The notes: generated by a model not told the origin, from the sequence alone. Positions 35,514 to 48,730 are shown, numbered from the stretch's first letter. The stretch is DNA of 64,000 bases from Hevea brasiliensis (GCF_030052815.1 NC_079499.1:69889760-69953759); one strand, 5' to 3'. A program made the numbers and translations.

Positions 35514-35979
35514 CTGTTGTTATCTAATATGCCAGCTAAGATGTTATAAGGTCGTGTGGTCATTTTATTAAATTAAACTGCAGAAAATAATAAGATTCCA
35601 ATTAGTATATTATATTGAGTATGTTACGAAAATGATTATGGTCTTTTAATCAAATTAGTCCTCCCACTAATTTAGTGAATCCTACACTTCCAAAGTAGGA
35701 AACGAAAATCTCAGTTGGGTTGGATTTCTAGTTGGTGATTGATTTCTTATAAATTGTTAATCATCCTCAAGTACATTTATTCTTGGATTCATAATAATTC
35801 ATAATTGAGTAACTCTTTACTCATTACATCTCATGTAAGGTTTAATCGATTATTTAGCCCCTAATGCTCAAAACCTCAGATACATCCATTTTTTGTATAT
35901 CTTGCATTAGTTAAGTTGAGCCCACTAAGTTAGCAACTATGCAAATTTGAACCTTAATAATCATAAATACGTCCATTCT
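35514..35979. other. Unclassified AT-rich sequence
   Basis: This piece between LTRs D and E does not resemble the Tekay LTRs. It has no ORF of note. It could be a fragment of another LTR element, but I see no diagnostic ends. Confidence 0.4.
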
Positions 35980-37887
35980 TGTAATGCTCTCACTGTAGGT
36001 AGTACGTACGTTCTACTGTTTCGATGACTAATGTCTGTTTGGACAATCAGAATGTCTGAAACTATACTTAAGCTCGAGTAAGGAGGCATAAATTGATGGA
36101 ATAAGTGATAAAAATACAAGAAAAATTAAGAGGAAATAAAAGAAATGAAATGCAACTAGGTTAAATGAGCCGAGATTCCGGCAATGGGTGACCATACCGG
36201 TAAGTCACTGTGTAGACAGTTGATGACCCCAGGCCAGCAAGGAACCCTAGGAAATAATTTTCGGGACTTAATTAAAGGTTTACTGAGGTATAAATGACAT
36301 TAAAAGTATCAAAGGAAATTCAAAAAAATTTAGTTAATCGGTACAGATGAAAATAAAAATGAAATAGACAGTATAAAAATTAAAGAAACCATCGGGTCAG
36401 GGATTTAGTCGGTATTACCGAAAAAGTTTGACTATAACCAGAAGAGATGCATTTTGGTCATTTGGCACATAGATTTGACTTTTGACCTAAATGTCCATTA
36501 AAATGAGTAACATTAAAATTTTGAAAAATCCCATTAAAACATGAAACTATATGTATAGTAATTAAAGGAACATAAAGGGAATTATTAGAAATGTTAAAAC
36601 TTTAATTATTATAATTAATAAATAAATTTTTAGTGGGGCATATATAGGTATAAGGTGACAAAAATCAACCACTTAAACATTTCTTCTTCTTCAACCCTCA
36701 CCATGGCTGAACCTTGCTCCCTTTTCTTCCTCCATGGATTCTCTTCTTCCAAGCCTTGAATCCCTTCCATTCTCACTGTAAAACTCTAAGTCCACTTCAC
36801 AAAAATTTATCCCCACACCTTGGGAAGTCTATAGGTAGCCAAGGAAAGAGGAAATAAGGAGGTTTTCACAAGGTTAAGAAGCGGCCATCAAAGGTTAGTG
36901 CATGTTTTCTCTTCCTTCCTTTGTTAAATCTTGAATTGAGGTTGAAATGAGTAAGTATAACATGAAATTGAAAGCAAATGGTAAGAAAATTTGGAACCCT
37001 CATTTCAGTAGGCTTAGCTATTCTGTTGCACACCGGGAGACACAATGTGATCGATGGTGTGATGGTCCGAAGTACTTAGTACCCAGTACCAGTTTACCCA
37101 TTTATCCAGTCTAGTCAACTAGTATAGATTACTTGGGCAGTATTAATAAATCTTACCAAACTTCAATTGAATAATATTGCAATAAACATTTGAGACTTAG
37201 TTCACCCAAAAATGTAAACATACATTCTGTACACATGTTTCTATTTTATTTTATTTTATTTTATTTTATTTTATATTGTCACCACTAAGCAGAATTGCTT
37301 AGCGCATCGCTTTTGCCACGCGCAGGTACTGGAGACATAGCTGGGGAGTCCAGCAGGCCTCATACAGGGTGAGCCTTCATATCTGCACTCAGAGTTCAGA
37401 GTCACCTCACATTACAGTGCATTTGGTAGGACATTAGGCCATTTTGATATTTTGATATTTTGATATTTTGTATTTTGTAACCTTCTGTAATGTATATTAT
37501 AAATTCATGTAATTATGCTTTTGATGTAAGTATCTATGGAATATGTTCAGTAATAAATTGAGCATTTTTCATTGAGTTGATTGTGTTTTGAATTGAATTG
37601 AATTTTTGAGATACTGAAGTGAATTGAGAAATTGTTGAGAATATATTGGAGGTTGATTGAGAATAATGTGATGATATTATTAGAAGTGTTTTTAACAGGT
37701 TCAGAAGAACTATTTTTCCAATTTATAGCTGGCACTCTGCCGGATTTTCTATAAAATTTGCAGAAAAATTTAGATTTATCAATGAATTAAAAAAGGATTA
37801 ATTGAAATTGAAACATGAATTGGTGTTCCGACACACTGAGTGGCATAACTTGCTCGGCTACACTGTAGACGGGTAAGGGGTGTCACA
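35980..37887 (+). repeat. LTR E (Tekay family, about 1.9 kb, internal deletion)
   Basis: It begins TGTAATGCTCTCAC, then TACGTTCTACTGTTTCGATGA as in B's LTR start. It ends GGGTAAGGGGTGTCACA. The middle (about 1.2 kb in B) is missing near 36990-37010, where the text jumps to CACCGGGAGACACAATGTGA. The hairpin (37285-37302) is kept. Short TTTTA (37243-37274) and TTTTGATA (37441-37470) runs occur. No matching 5-bp duplication is seen at its ends. Confidence 0.8.
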
Positions 37888-38724
37888 TAGACTTAGAACT
37901 ACAACATTTATGAAGGACACAGGCCCAAAAATACCTTTAACCAAACCAAATTATTAGCCCAAGTTAAGTCACAAAACTGTCCATAACCATATTGCCCATA
38001 AATTGCTAGACATAGGCTTACTTGACTTGTTTTGGCAAAAAAGCCATAACTTGATCTAAAAAAAATCGAAATGCAATGAAATTAGTGGCAAAATTTCCAT
38101 AAGAGATCAATCTATAATATTCTTGACCAAAACTTAGAAATCAAGGGAACTAGGTCAATTGGCTAGGTCAGTTTAGTATGCAAATTCTGAAAATTGCCTA
38201 AGTGACAACTTGACCCCAGAACAGTCGTTTAGTCATATCTCCCACTAGAAAACTCCAATTTGGATGAGCTATATTGTTCTGGAAATCTAAGGAGCAGGGC
38301 TCCAACTTTATTTCAGACACTTTCTTCAAATTATGAATGTAAGAATCCTAAAAGTTGAGTCAAAGTCACTGACCTGAACTGGAATCCTATTGGCACAGAA
38401 TACATGAGTCTAGGCCAGTGATTTGGCTATAAGTAATTCTAAAAAACTTGAAAAATTGCAATAAAAAATTCTAAGTGACCATATGACATAGAGCAACAAA
38501 TTATATGAAGAACACTAAGCCTAAAAGTGGCTGTAACATATTCAATTAAATTAGTAAAGTGTAATACCAAAATCTTCCTAGTTAAGGAGCCAGAATTAGG
38601 AAATGAACTAGTTATTGTCATTTGGCCGTAACTTGAGTTCTAAAACTCCAAATGACATGATTGAAAAGGGAAAACAAAGACAAGACATAGAGGAATAACT
38701 TTCATAAAGGAAGTATGGTCAAAC
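37888..38724 (+). repeat. LTR fragment F (Tekay family, inner part)
   Basis: It resembles the inner section of LTR D near 33496-33960 (phrases such as TAGACATAGGGCTACAACTTT and CAAAACTGTCCA). Neither LTR end is present. It is interrupted on its right by LTR G. Confidence 0.7.
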
Positions 38725-41700
38725 TGTAACACCCCTCATCCGTCTACAGTATAGTTGAGCAAGAAGTGCACATTCGGTGCCGGAGGACCCTATCTTATCC
38801 TGTCATGTCCATTGTTAATTTTTTAAACTTTGTAGAAAACATGTGGTAATATTTTTTTTATTACAATTTATTTCTGTGAAAATTCGGGCAGAACCTCCTC
38901 TAATTTGTTGGCATCTGGCGAGTTCCAATAGTTACCTATTAAAAATAATTTCATATCTGTATCATTTTTCCATGTACCATATCATATCATTTCAAGAAAA
39001 TGAAATTTAGTTCATTCATATGAAAATTTATATACAAAAATTACAAGCTTTATTTATAGTCCAAAATATAAATTCATTCAATTACAATGTTCAAAATTAA
39101 TATACATCTCATTATACATGAACTAAAATGCAAAACCCTAATTACATTGGGCCCTACCAAAATAAACATTATTGAGGTGAGCTCTGGACTGTAGCAGATC
39201 TGGACAACTGTAATCAGAGTACTACTGTGGGGGCTGTTGCTATGGCAGCTTCTGTGTCTAGTCTCCAGTACCTACGTGATAGAAAATCCAACGCGCTAAG
39301 CAAATTGCTTAGTAGTGCATAATCTTAAAGCAGAATAACTAAATAATTTAAAATGACAATAATATGTGAAATTTTATAATTCTAGGTCAATTGTATATTT
39401 CAATTGCACTTTGGGAATAATTTAATTATTAGTATCTTATTTGTGCATTTATTTCTTTCTCTATTTTTTAAAGTCATATAAGTGATCTCTTCATGTAATT
39501 ATTTAATTTTTAAAGCTTATTACTTATTAGTCGTTTCATAACTTTAGCTGCTCTATAGGAGCATATTAATTTACTGGGATCTCTTCATATAATCAATTGA
39601 TTTTTACAACCTATTACTCATATCTGTGATCTTTTTGGTACTTAATTAAATTTAAGACTCATTACTCATATTTGTGCCCAAGTAACCTATAATAGTCTAT
39701 AAAGACTGGATATATGGGAATATTCATCCTGTATACAAGTATCATGTCAGACACTAGGCCAACGAGTAGGAATATAATATCCTGTATATAACTTTCTATC
39801 AGGCACAAGGCCAGTAGGCAGGCATATAATATCCTATATACAATTGTCTGTCAGGCACAAGGCCAGCGGGCGAGCATATAATATCCTGTATACAATTATG
39901 CACAATGGCATCTGTCATGTCAGGCACAAGGCCAGTGGGCAGGCTGTTAAAGCCAAAAATACAATATGCAAAATGGTATCTGTCATATCAGGCACAAGGC
40001 AAGCAGGCAGGTTGTTAAAGCCAAAAATACAATTAGGCACAATGGCCAACGGGCAGGCATATAGCTTGTAGAACAATCATATCAAACATATATTGTCAGT
40101 CCATGACTTTCCATATAGGCAGTACTGCTATTTGTAATCCCTAATTGGTATACCAATCGATCCAACTATATACATATAAGCCTAGGTATACTTTAGGCAA
40201 ATTAATACTATTAAACACTTATAGTTTTATTATTTCATGCTATGTACTATTAAGGGTTCATAACATATTGTTATTTCACTTCATGCACTATCTATGCTTT
40301 ATACCATTTTCATGTCATTATAATGGGAACATAGGTCCCAAGTACATATTCATATAACTTATGTATTTATTACTCTCATATTTTATGTCATGTACTATAC
40401 CTATTCATAGTATTGTTATTTCATATATGATGGAAACATAGGTTCCAAGTGTGTTTTCATATGATTTATGTGTTTAACAAACCATTTAGGTAATTTATAT
40501 TTTATGTATTAACTGATTTCATGTCACCTTATAGTGGAAAAGTAGGTCCCACATATCTATTTCATGCAATTTAGTATGTAGTGACTTATTAGGGATAAGT
40601 CCTTACCAAAAACAATTTAACTCAAGAACCTTTCTTTAGGTTCAGTTTTACTACATATCAAGTTGAGCAATTTGTGACTACTGTTTAGCCCCACTTCCTT
40701 CATGGAAGTTGTTCTTCTATGTCTTATATTTATTTTCCTTTTCAAATCATATCATTTGGACTTGTATAACTCAAGTTATGGTCAAATAACCATAACTGAT
40801 CTTAAGTTATGGTAAAATAACCATAACTGATTCAGTTGCAAATTCTTGTTCCTTATATAGGCAGTTTTGGTATTACATTTTAGCAATTTATTTGAATAGG
40901 TTCTAGCAACATTTTTTCCTAGTGTTCTTCATAGGATTTGTTGCTCTATGTCTTATGGTCACTCAACTTTTCTAGTTGTAATTTCTTAAGTCATGTGGAC
41001 TTACTTATAGTCACATTATTGGCCTGGACTCAAATATCCTATACTAACATGATTTCCATTTAGGTCAGTAGTTTTGATCCAAAATTTAAGCTTCTTACAT
41101 TCATAATTTGAGGAAGGTGTCTAAAACAAAGTTAAACCCTTATTTCTTAGGTTTCCAAAACTATATGGCACATTTCAATTAAAGTTTTCTAGTAGGAGAT
41201 ATGCTTATAAGACTATGTTGGAGTCAAAGGTTACTTATGCACATTTCCAGAATTTATGCACTAAATTGGCCTAGCTAATTGACTTATATCTCTTGATTTC
41301 TGGGTTTTGGTCAAAATACCAATCTTATAGGTCTATGTCTTATTGAAATTTTAGCACTCGTTTCAGGGCATTTGGATTTCTGTGGACTAAGTTATTGCCT
41401 CTTTGCCAAAACTAGTCAAGTTGCCTAGACAAAGGCAATTATGGGTTATTTTGGTTCTGGATAGTTTTGGTGTTCCAACTTGTACAAGAAATTTAACTTA
41501 GTTAATGGCATTTCTGGGCTTGTATTCTTCACAAAAGTTGTAGCCCTATATCTAAGCTTTCCAATAGTATAAATTTTAGGTCATTTGGACTTGTCTAGAG
41601 TGAGTTATGTCCAAATGAATAAACACTGTTCATTTAGTCAATTTTCTAGGTTCATTAATTGGTAATTCAGATTAGGGCAACATATTGGTCATTTTCTGCA

Positions 41701-43181
41701 CAAAATTTGGATATGGTTTCTACATGAAAATTAGACCATTTTAGGTCTAGTTTTACTTTCAATTAGCCTCATACCAATTGGGGTCACACAATTTCACTTA
41801 TGGCTCAAAATATACACTACCCTAAAACATACTCAACCTGCACAAAAATTTACACTTTTGATTTCATTCTCCAACTCCCAAATTCCACATTTACATTCAT
41901 GGAACTTCTAATATCATTAATTCACAACCCTAATTCAAATGGTCAAGGTCAATAATACTCACATTCAATCAAATTTCTAGCACAAGTATTTTCATTAATC
42001 AATACATAGCCTACATTTACTTATTCATCAACATCACAATTAACCATTTAAATTCATGAAATTATCAATGTCCCATGTTCTCAAGGCTTCCAAATTGGGA
42101 CAATTGCATAAAGCCTTTAATACTTATCTCAAAACCCTAATTCAATTGTCATCCTCAACATTCACATGCACTTAAGTTCTAATACATATAATTACCTTAA
42201 TCAATGTCACAAATCACCTTTTCATGTATGAATCAATCAATCTCCTATACCTTTCATGGCTGTCAAATTCATGGCTCCCCAAATACTCATTAATTTTCTC
42301 AATTTTCTTAGTATATCAACTCATCCCAAGCTCAAAAAAAGAATTAATGAAGAAAAGTAGGAAGATTAAGCACTAACCTTTTCTTGAGCTTGTTTAAACC
42401 TTGGAATTACTCCTTCCTTTTGATGCCTATAGTCTTTCCAAGAAGTAAGGACAAAGTTTAATGAAGGGACTTATGATTTTAGGTTGAAAAATGAAAAGAT
42501 CTAAGCTTTGCATGAAAAGCTTGCATGGGGGATTTAGGAGAGAGCAATTCGGCCATTGTTGATGAAGTGAAGAAGAAGAAGAAAGTGGGTTGTGATCTTG
42601 TCATTTTATGGATTTATACACCCCCACTAAGTATAATTTAATTATTATTATATTAAAGTTTTCATATTTGCACTTAATCCCTCATTTTTTCCTTAATTAC
42701 TTTACATGTATAATTTCACATCTTTATGAAATTTTTAAAATTTAATACTACTCATTTTTAACAGACGTTTAGGTTAAAAGTCAACTCTAGGTGCCAAATG
42801 ACCAAAATGCCCCTCTTCGGTTCATATTATAACTTTTTCGGTAATACTGATTAAATCCCTGATCCGACGGTTCTTTTATTTTCGTTTTTATCTGTACCGA
42901 TTAAATAAATTTTTTTTGACATTTTTAATGTCCATTATACCTCAATAGACCTTTAATTAGGTCCTAAAATTATTTCCTAGGGTTCCTCGCGGTCTTGGGA
43001 TCGTCAACTATCTACGCAGTGACTTTTCGGTGCGGTTACCCATCGCTACGGTTCTGGCTCGTTTAACCTAGTTACATTTCATCTCTTTTATTTTTCCTCA
43101 AATTTTCTTGTATTTTCTTATCATATATTCCATCATTTTATATCTCCTCACTATTATTTAAGTGTAGTTCCAGACATCCTA
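38725..43181 (-). repeat. LTR G (Tekay family, minus orientation, interrupted near its end by H)
   Basis: The left end is TGTAACACCCCTCATCCG, the reverse of the family 3' end. It runs for about 4.45 kb and stops at GTAGTTCCAGACATCCTA, where element H begins, about 50 bases short of the expected LTR start. It holds a minisatellite (39727-40064) and the hairpin (39296-39312). Short ORFs are chance. Confidence 0.82.
39727..40064. repeat. Minisatellite in LTR G (units about 52-69 bp)
   Basis: The phrase TCAGGCACAAGGCCAG recurs near 39799, 39851, 39919 and 39988, with diverged copies at both edges. Some units contain CATATAATATCCTGTATACAA, others GTTAAAGCCAAAAATACAA. Unit length varies. Confidence 0.88.
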
Positions 43182-46100
43182 TGTGACACCCCTCACCCGA
43201 CTGCAATGTAGCCGAGCAAGGCATGTCACACCCGGTGCCGGAGTACCTTATCTTATCTTACTTTATCTTTTAATGATTTTGGTTATCGTTTTATCTTAAA
43301 ATAAATTATTATTCTATGGAGAAACCAGCGGAGTTTCCCCTATTTTATTGTCGTTTTGGAGTATTTCCCTATTCACTTGCTTGAAAATTTGATAATATAT
43401 TGACAATAATAATCTTATCATATTAACTCATCATTTCATATGTCAATGTATTTCAATTCTCACATTCATTTCCATCCACTTTCATTTATACTCAACTCAT
43501 ATATCAAAATAATTGAAATTTCATAAATTCATGGTTTACATGATATATAAATTAATTACATATAGAGGAGCAAATTTATAAATTTACATCACATTCCTAT
43601 TAATTACCTGTTCATAATCTACATTACAATACAATATCTAAGAATTTTATACAAAATACAAAATATGATCTATATGGGCTCTATCTATATGCATTACTGA
43701 GGAGGTGACAATCTTATACACTTCTGACACTTCTGCCGATCTGGACTCCAAAATCCCAGTCTAGTATCCACTGGGCTTTATCTTTAGTACCTGCGCAAAG
43801 GAAACAAATCCATCATGCTATGCATTGCTGCTTAGTGGTGCAATAATATAACAAAGGAAATAATATACAAAATATAGATAGAAATAAAACATAGTTCATT
43901 GTAACATTTATTTAAATTATATTTCTATTACTAATCTTTTGTATCGTTTAATTCAATACTTTCTAGGTTATCTTAGATTATTTCATAATAATTAAAGTTC
44001 TCAGTGTCATTCAATAATAGATAAATTTTTAACATCAGTCCAGTTCATTTTAATTCTTTCTACTAAATAACTATTCTAATTTATTTTAGGTCGTCTTACT
44101 CATTTATTTAATTACTAATATTCTTAACTTATTTCAATAAACTTCACTGCCCAAGTAACCTATGACAGGCTGACTAAACTAGATAATGGGTCATTGGCAC
44201 TGGACACAGCGGTGCCTCGGGCCGTCATACCATGGGACACGGAACGTCAATCACATATGCAGTTAGTATGGCTAAAAAGTCATGATAACATATAATCGGG
44301 CATAAAAGCCATGAGTGCGAATATAAAGTCATGAGTGCGGGCATAAAGCCACGAATACAGGGCATAAAGCCTTACGCAGTACTGCTAAAACAATAAACTA
44401 TTAGCATGCCAATCTATCCAATCTGACACACGTGTCTAGGCAATATATGGGCACATAGTACCATTAAATGTTAATATATATTATGTTTTATGACTTCATT
44501 ATTTCATGATAAATTCCATAATTCATACATTCATTGGATCGCAATTTATATCAATTATCCTTATATCCCATTGTATTCAAAGTATATTTCCTTTCTCTAA
44601 TAAAGAGAATTACTATCTCATTTGTACATTAATATAATTCATTTATATAGTTCACTATTTATCAATCTCACTATCTATTTATCACTTACAATTTCTTATC
44701 TAATTTAATACATCAATTTACATGTACCTAGATTCAAGCAAATTTCATTTATATGTACCTAGATTCAAACATATTTATTTGTATTCATAAAAAGAATCTA
44801 AGTCTCAAATATTATTTTTACATTATTTACACCTTTAATATTTCATTTATAGTAATTTATAAATCACATTTCAAATTATATTAATAATGTCTCATAATTT
44901 AGGTATACATTAAATCCTTTAAGTGGGGTACCATTGACCCCATTAGCAACTTAAGTTTTTAATAGTTACTATTCACTTGACCATTTCCCTTCAAAGGTTA
45001 ACTTTTTAATTCATAATATGTATACAAATATTTGATACATATTTATACTAAATTTTAGGTTCTAAGTTTGTTGGCATTGATTGCCATTGCAAATTAAAGC
45101 CTTCTAGAAGTATTTTCAAAAATTCAGTTTTTGTGTCCTATGTTTAATGTTCCATTGGTCTAAGCTACAGTGAGAATCTAGCAAACTTTTCTTCATCAAA
45201 GTTGTTCCTTTATGTGTATTCGTTAATTTTCTTTTTGAATCACTCTATTTGGAGTTTTGTAGCTCAAGGTATGATCAATTTATCATAACTGGCCGGATTG
45301 GTCCTTACCTAGATTTTTAGGGCAAATTTGGTTCTGTTAAATTTGGTGTCCAAAATTGAACTAGCAATTTGAATTGGTTCGTTTTAGAATTTGAGTTTGG
45401 GTTCTGCATAAAAGTTGTTCTAAATTGTCTAATCTTTCAATTGATATAAAATTCAGATCATTTGGATATTTCTACATTGAGTTATGGCTAAATGAACAAA
45501 CACTGTTCATTTAGTCACTTTTCCAGGGCAGTATGTGTGTTACCCGGATTAGATTAATTTTTAGGGCAACTTAAGTTGGTTTTCTAGGCATGGTTTCTTC
45601 ACGAAAAATGTGGCTTAAGGTCTTAAATTTCATCTCTAATTGGCCTCACACTAATTGGAGCTATCTAGCTTTACTTATATTCATTTAAACACACTGGACT
45701 CATAGGTCCAGAAATCCTTGCACATGAACAACACTCCCAATACCACCTTCCCACACTACTACCATCCACAATTCACATTCCATACACTTCAATTAGTCCA
45801 TAATTGGTCTCAACATCAACAATTTATCCACATATCATTAAATTCCTAATTTTTATATCAAACCCTATCTCCAATTCAAGATTTACACAACACATGTCAC
45901 GTTAGGCATACTAATCAATTTCTAATTGATTTCAACTCATCCAACACCATTTCTAAAGCATTCAAATCCATCAAAACAATCAAAACTACTTACCCCATAA
46001 GGCTGCTGAAATTCATGGTATCCATACACATGGATTTTATTTCAATTCTTTGCAATTCCTAACTCAATTTATGCTCTTAATAATGAATCAAAAGAGAGAA

Positions 46101-46960
46101 AAGGGATAACTAGCACTAACCTCACTTGTGTCCAACTTGCCCTTGCCTAAACTTCAATTTCCTTTCACTTCTTGGCTGCCACTATCTTCCTCAAGGTATG
46201 GGATCAATTTTTATTAAAGTGATCTAGGGTTTTTACGGTGAGAAAGGGTGGGAATTCAAGCTTGGAAGCTTGAAAAATGGAAGAATGGCTAGTTGAGGAA
46301 GACAATGATCAGAATTGGTTTTCTCATTTTACTCATTTTTATCTCTTTTAATAGGGTTTTTAAGTATGTGTCACAATGTGATTGGGTGAAGAGTTTTTAA
46401 TGACATCATAGTGATGTCATAAGTCCATTTTAATTTATTTTATTTTCTTTTCTTTTTTACTCATTTTTAATTTAATTTTTAGCAATATATATTCATATTT
46501 TAGTTATATAAATTATTTATTTAATTGGACAAGTTGGCCAAAAATCATCTCTGAAGACGAAATGACCAAAATGCCCTTCGTTTGGCTTAACAGACTAAAA
46601 TTGTCTGTACCGATTTAAAAATTTTTCTAAGCATTTTCTTGGCATTCTAGTGCCATCGAAACCTCAAAGACTCTTTTCTGGAGTGGCAAAAATTATTTCA
46701 CTAAATTTCCCTCGGGTTTAGGGCTACTAGCTGTGAAGACAGCAACTTCCTGTTAGGGTCACCCATCACTAGGGCACCGGCTCATTTAACTTTTTTGTAT
46801 TTTATTGCTAAAATTTTTCCTTAATTTTTCTTATCATCATTTGACTTATTTATGACTCCTCACTCTAGTTTACATATAGTTCTAGATATTCCGACAGTCC
46901 GGATCGACATTAATCACCGGAACCATCGAATGCACGGACTAGCTAAAGTGAGGTGTTACA
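43182..46960 (-). repeat. LTR of element H (3.78 kb, 3' LTR in minus orientation)
   Basis: The ends are TGTGACACCCC and GAGGTGTTACA. On the right, ATTCTTTCCCTC (46961-46972) is the reverse of a purine tract and is followed by CCTCGAAATTTACC, as at the end of element B. From about 44405 to its right end it closely matches L (61603-64000). No gene is seen. Confidence 0.88.
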
Positions 46961-47135
46961 ATTCTTTCCCTCTAACGAAAATTTTGTCCTCGAAATTTAC
47001 CGGGTGTAGGTATCTGAGATAATTCCTTTACTTTTTTATTGTTCCCTCAGTCTACTCCTTTTATATATATGGTATTATTTAGTCTTTTCAAATCTATCAT
47101 TATACACTTAGGCATATCATAAAGGAAGGATACTT

Positions 47136-47455
47136 TACCTCAAATTCACATTTGGGGCATCTTGCTTCTCTCTGGCTTGGGTGACATTTGCAAGTGGTGT
47201 TACTGTTGTACCTGGTCCTTCCACGAGCTCTGCCTGGGTCTTGGTAAATTCCTCTTAGGACAATCTTTCAGACGATGGTCCATGGCCTCACATCTCTAAT
47301 AGGCTCCAGTCAATCCCCTACATTCACCTTTATGCCACTTGTTACAATGGCCACATTTTCTTACTAGTCCTGGTACACTCACTACTAGTATCTCTGGTTT
47401 ACCTCTTCTGGGTATTGGCCTGGGTCTAGGTCTCCTACTTTGATCAGATGCTTGA
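47136..47455 (-). pseudogene. Element H gag C-terminal remnant (zinc region)
   Basis: Minus-strand translation shows CGHCNKWHKGECRG, then a knuckle beginning Y-stop-RC and ending DHRLKDC, matching B's CPHCLKWHKGEC and CLRCGSTEHQLRNC. Stops and the lost first Cys show it is dead. It is cut at 47455 by the insertion of LTR I. Confidence 0.8.
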
Positions 47456-48320
47456 TGTCACACCCTACCCCTCCGTAAGGCATAACATGATCCCATAGTA
47501 TACCTAATGAATTACCAACTTAATCTATTGATAACCCATTAAAACACTTCAAGGGATTTTAAAACTTTTCTTACTTCTTTTTACAGTGGTGAGCACTATT
47601 GATAGGTGTTAAAAATTCTTTTAAAATTTGAAGTATTAATAATTTCTGTAAAAATTTTGGTAGAGTGCCATCTGTATTTTGAATAAAACAGTTCTTCAAA
47701 AACCTGTAAAAAAGCACTTCAAATATATAATTCCTCAATCCCAAAATCCAATAATTTTGTTCAACATAATAAATTTCTCAACATTATCAACTCAGTTTAA
47801 CAATCAATTTTTCAGTGTTTCAAAAGCTGAGATAAGATAAATATATGACAATATTTTTACAAGCCAAAATAATTTACAATTTTAGTTTACAACTGCTCAA
47901 GACCAAGTACAATATATACATACAGTGCAATTACATTACAACAAAAACTACAAAATATGGTATACTCAATATACCCAGTGAAATCTCAAAATGTGGTACA
48001 AGCAGACTACTCTGCTGCTCTGTCCGTCTGTCTACCTGCGACAGTAATGAAAAAGCTATAGCTGAGTAAAATTTACTCAGTGGTGCACAATAACAATTTA
48101 AAATGTGGTATATAAAACTTTTATTGACAATTTACAATCGAAACAATTCACAATTTTTCAAAGTTCATATAACACAAATTTGATCAAACAATTGAATAAC
48201 ACAGTGTTGCCAATCAATAACACAATTTGATCAAATAACTGAATAACACAGTTTTGCCAATCAATAACATAATTTAGGCCACGACACAAATTTTTTTCGA
48301 ACTGTAACACCCTAGGCAAA

Positions 48321-48362
48321 TCCCACATCGACAAAACACGGGAGAGATGCTGGGTTTATAAG
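48321..48362 (+). promoter_or_regulatory. snRNA-type promoter signature in TRIM LTR: USE and TATA, 24 bp apart
   Basis: TCCCACATCG (48321-48330) equals the plant upstream sequence element of snRNA genes. TTTATAAG (48355-48362) follows after exactly 24 bases. In plant snRNA genes this short spacing goes with RNA polymerase III genes such as U6, while polymerase II genes have about 33-34. The same pair is at 48542-48551 and 48576-48583. In the right half the TATA-like box reads TTCATAAG. Use as a promoter is inferred. Confidence 0.6.
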
Positions 48363-48523
48363 TTGGTGGTTCGTAACCCCTAGTGACGCGTTTTAAAACC
48401 GTGAGGGCTTCGGCCCAGAGCGGACAATATCACTAGTGGGCCGGGCCATTGCTCCGCGTGCAACCTTGAACGATGGTGGGTCAAACCTCAGCGAGGACGC
48501 TGAGTCCCATAAGGGGGGTGGAT

Positions 48524-48674
48524 TGTAACACCCTAGGCAAATCCCACATCGACAAAACACGGGAGAGATGCTGGGTTTATAAGTTGGTGGTTCGTAACCC
48601 CTAGTGATGCGTTTTAAAACCGTGAGGGCTTCGGCTCAGAGCGGACAATATCACTAGTGGGCCGGGCCATTACA
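48524..48674 (+). repeat. TRIM LTR (left half, second copy, 151 bp)
   Basis: It is complete, from TGTAACACCC to CCATTACA. It shares with 48303-48449 the text GGTTTATAAGTTGGTGGTTCG, which differs from both LTRs of the right half (GGTTCATAAGATGGAGGTTCC). Confidence 0.93.
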
Positions 48675-48680
48675 TTTGTA

Positions 48681-48730
48681 AAAATTTGGACCATTTCTCG
48701 ATTTGTGCGTGTCATCCTTGCGCAGGGGCC

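Larger units (their letters stand above)
48303..48674 (+). mobile_element. TRIM retrotransposon, left half (LTR-internal-LTR)
   Basis: LTRs are 48303-48449 and 48524-48674 (151 bp when complete), starting TGTAACACCC and ending GGGCCGGGCCATTACA. The internal part is only 74 bases and ends with the purine tract AAGGGGGGTGGAT (48511-48523). The last bases of the first LTR, the leader and the primer site are missing: a 20-base deletion compared with the right half. No coding capacity, as usual for TRIMs, which rely on enzymes of other elements. Confidence 0.9.

Noticed and set aside
35514..35979. Candidate intron or exon of a host gene
   Set aside because: No ORF of length, no splice-site and exon pattern, and it is bounded on both sides by retrotransposon LTRs.
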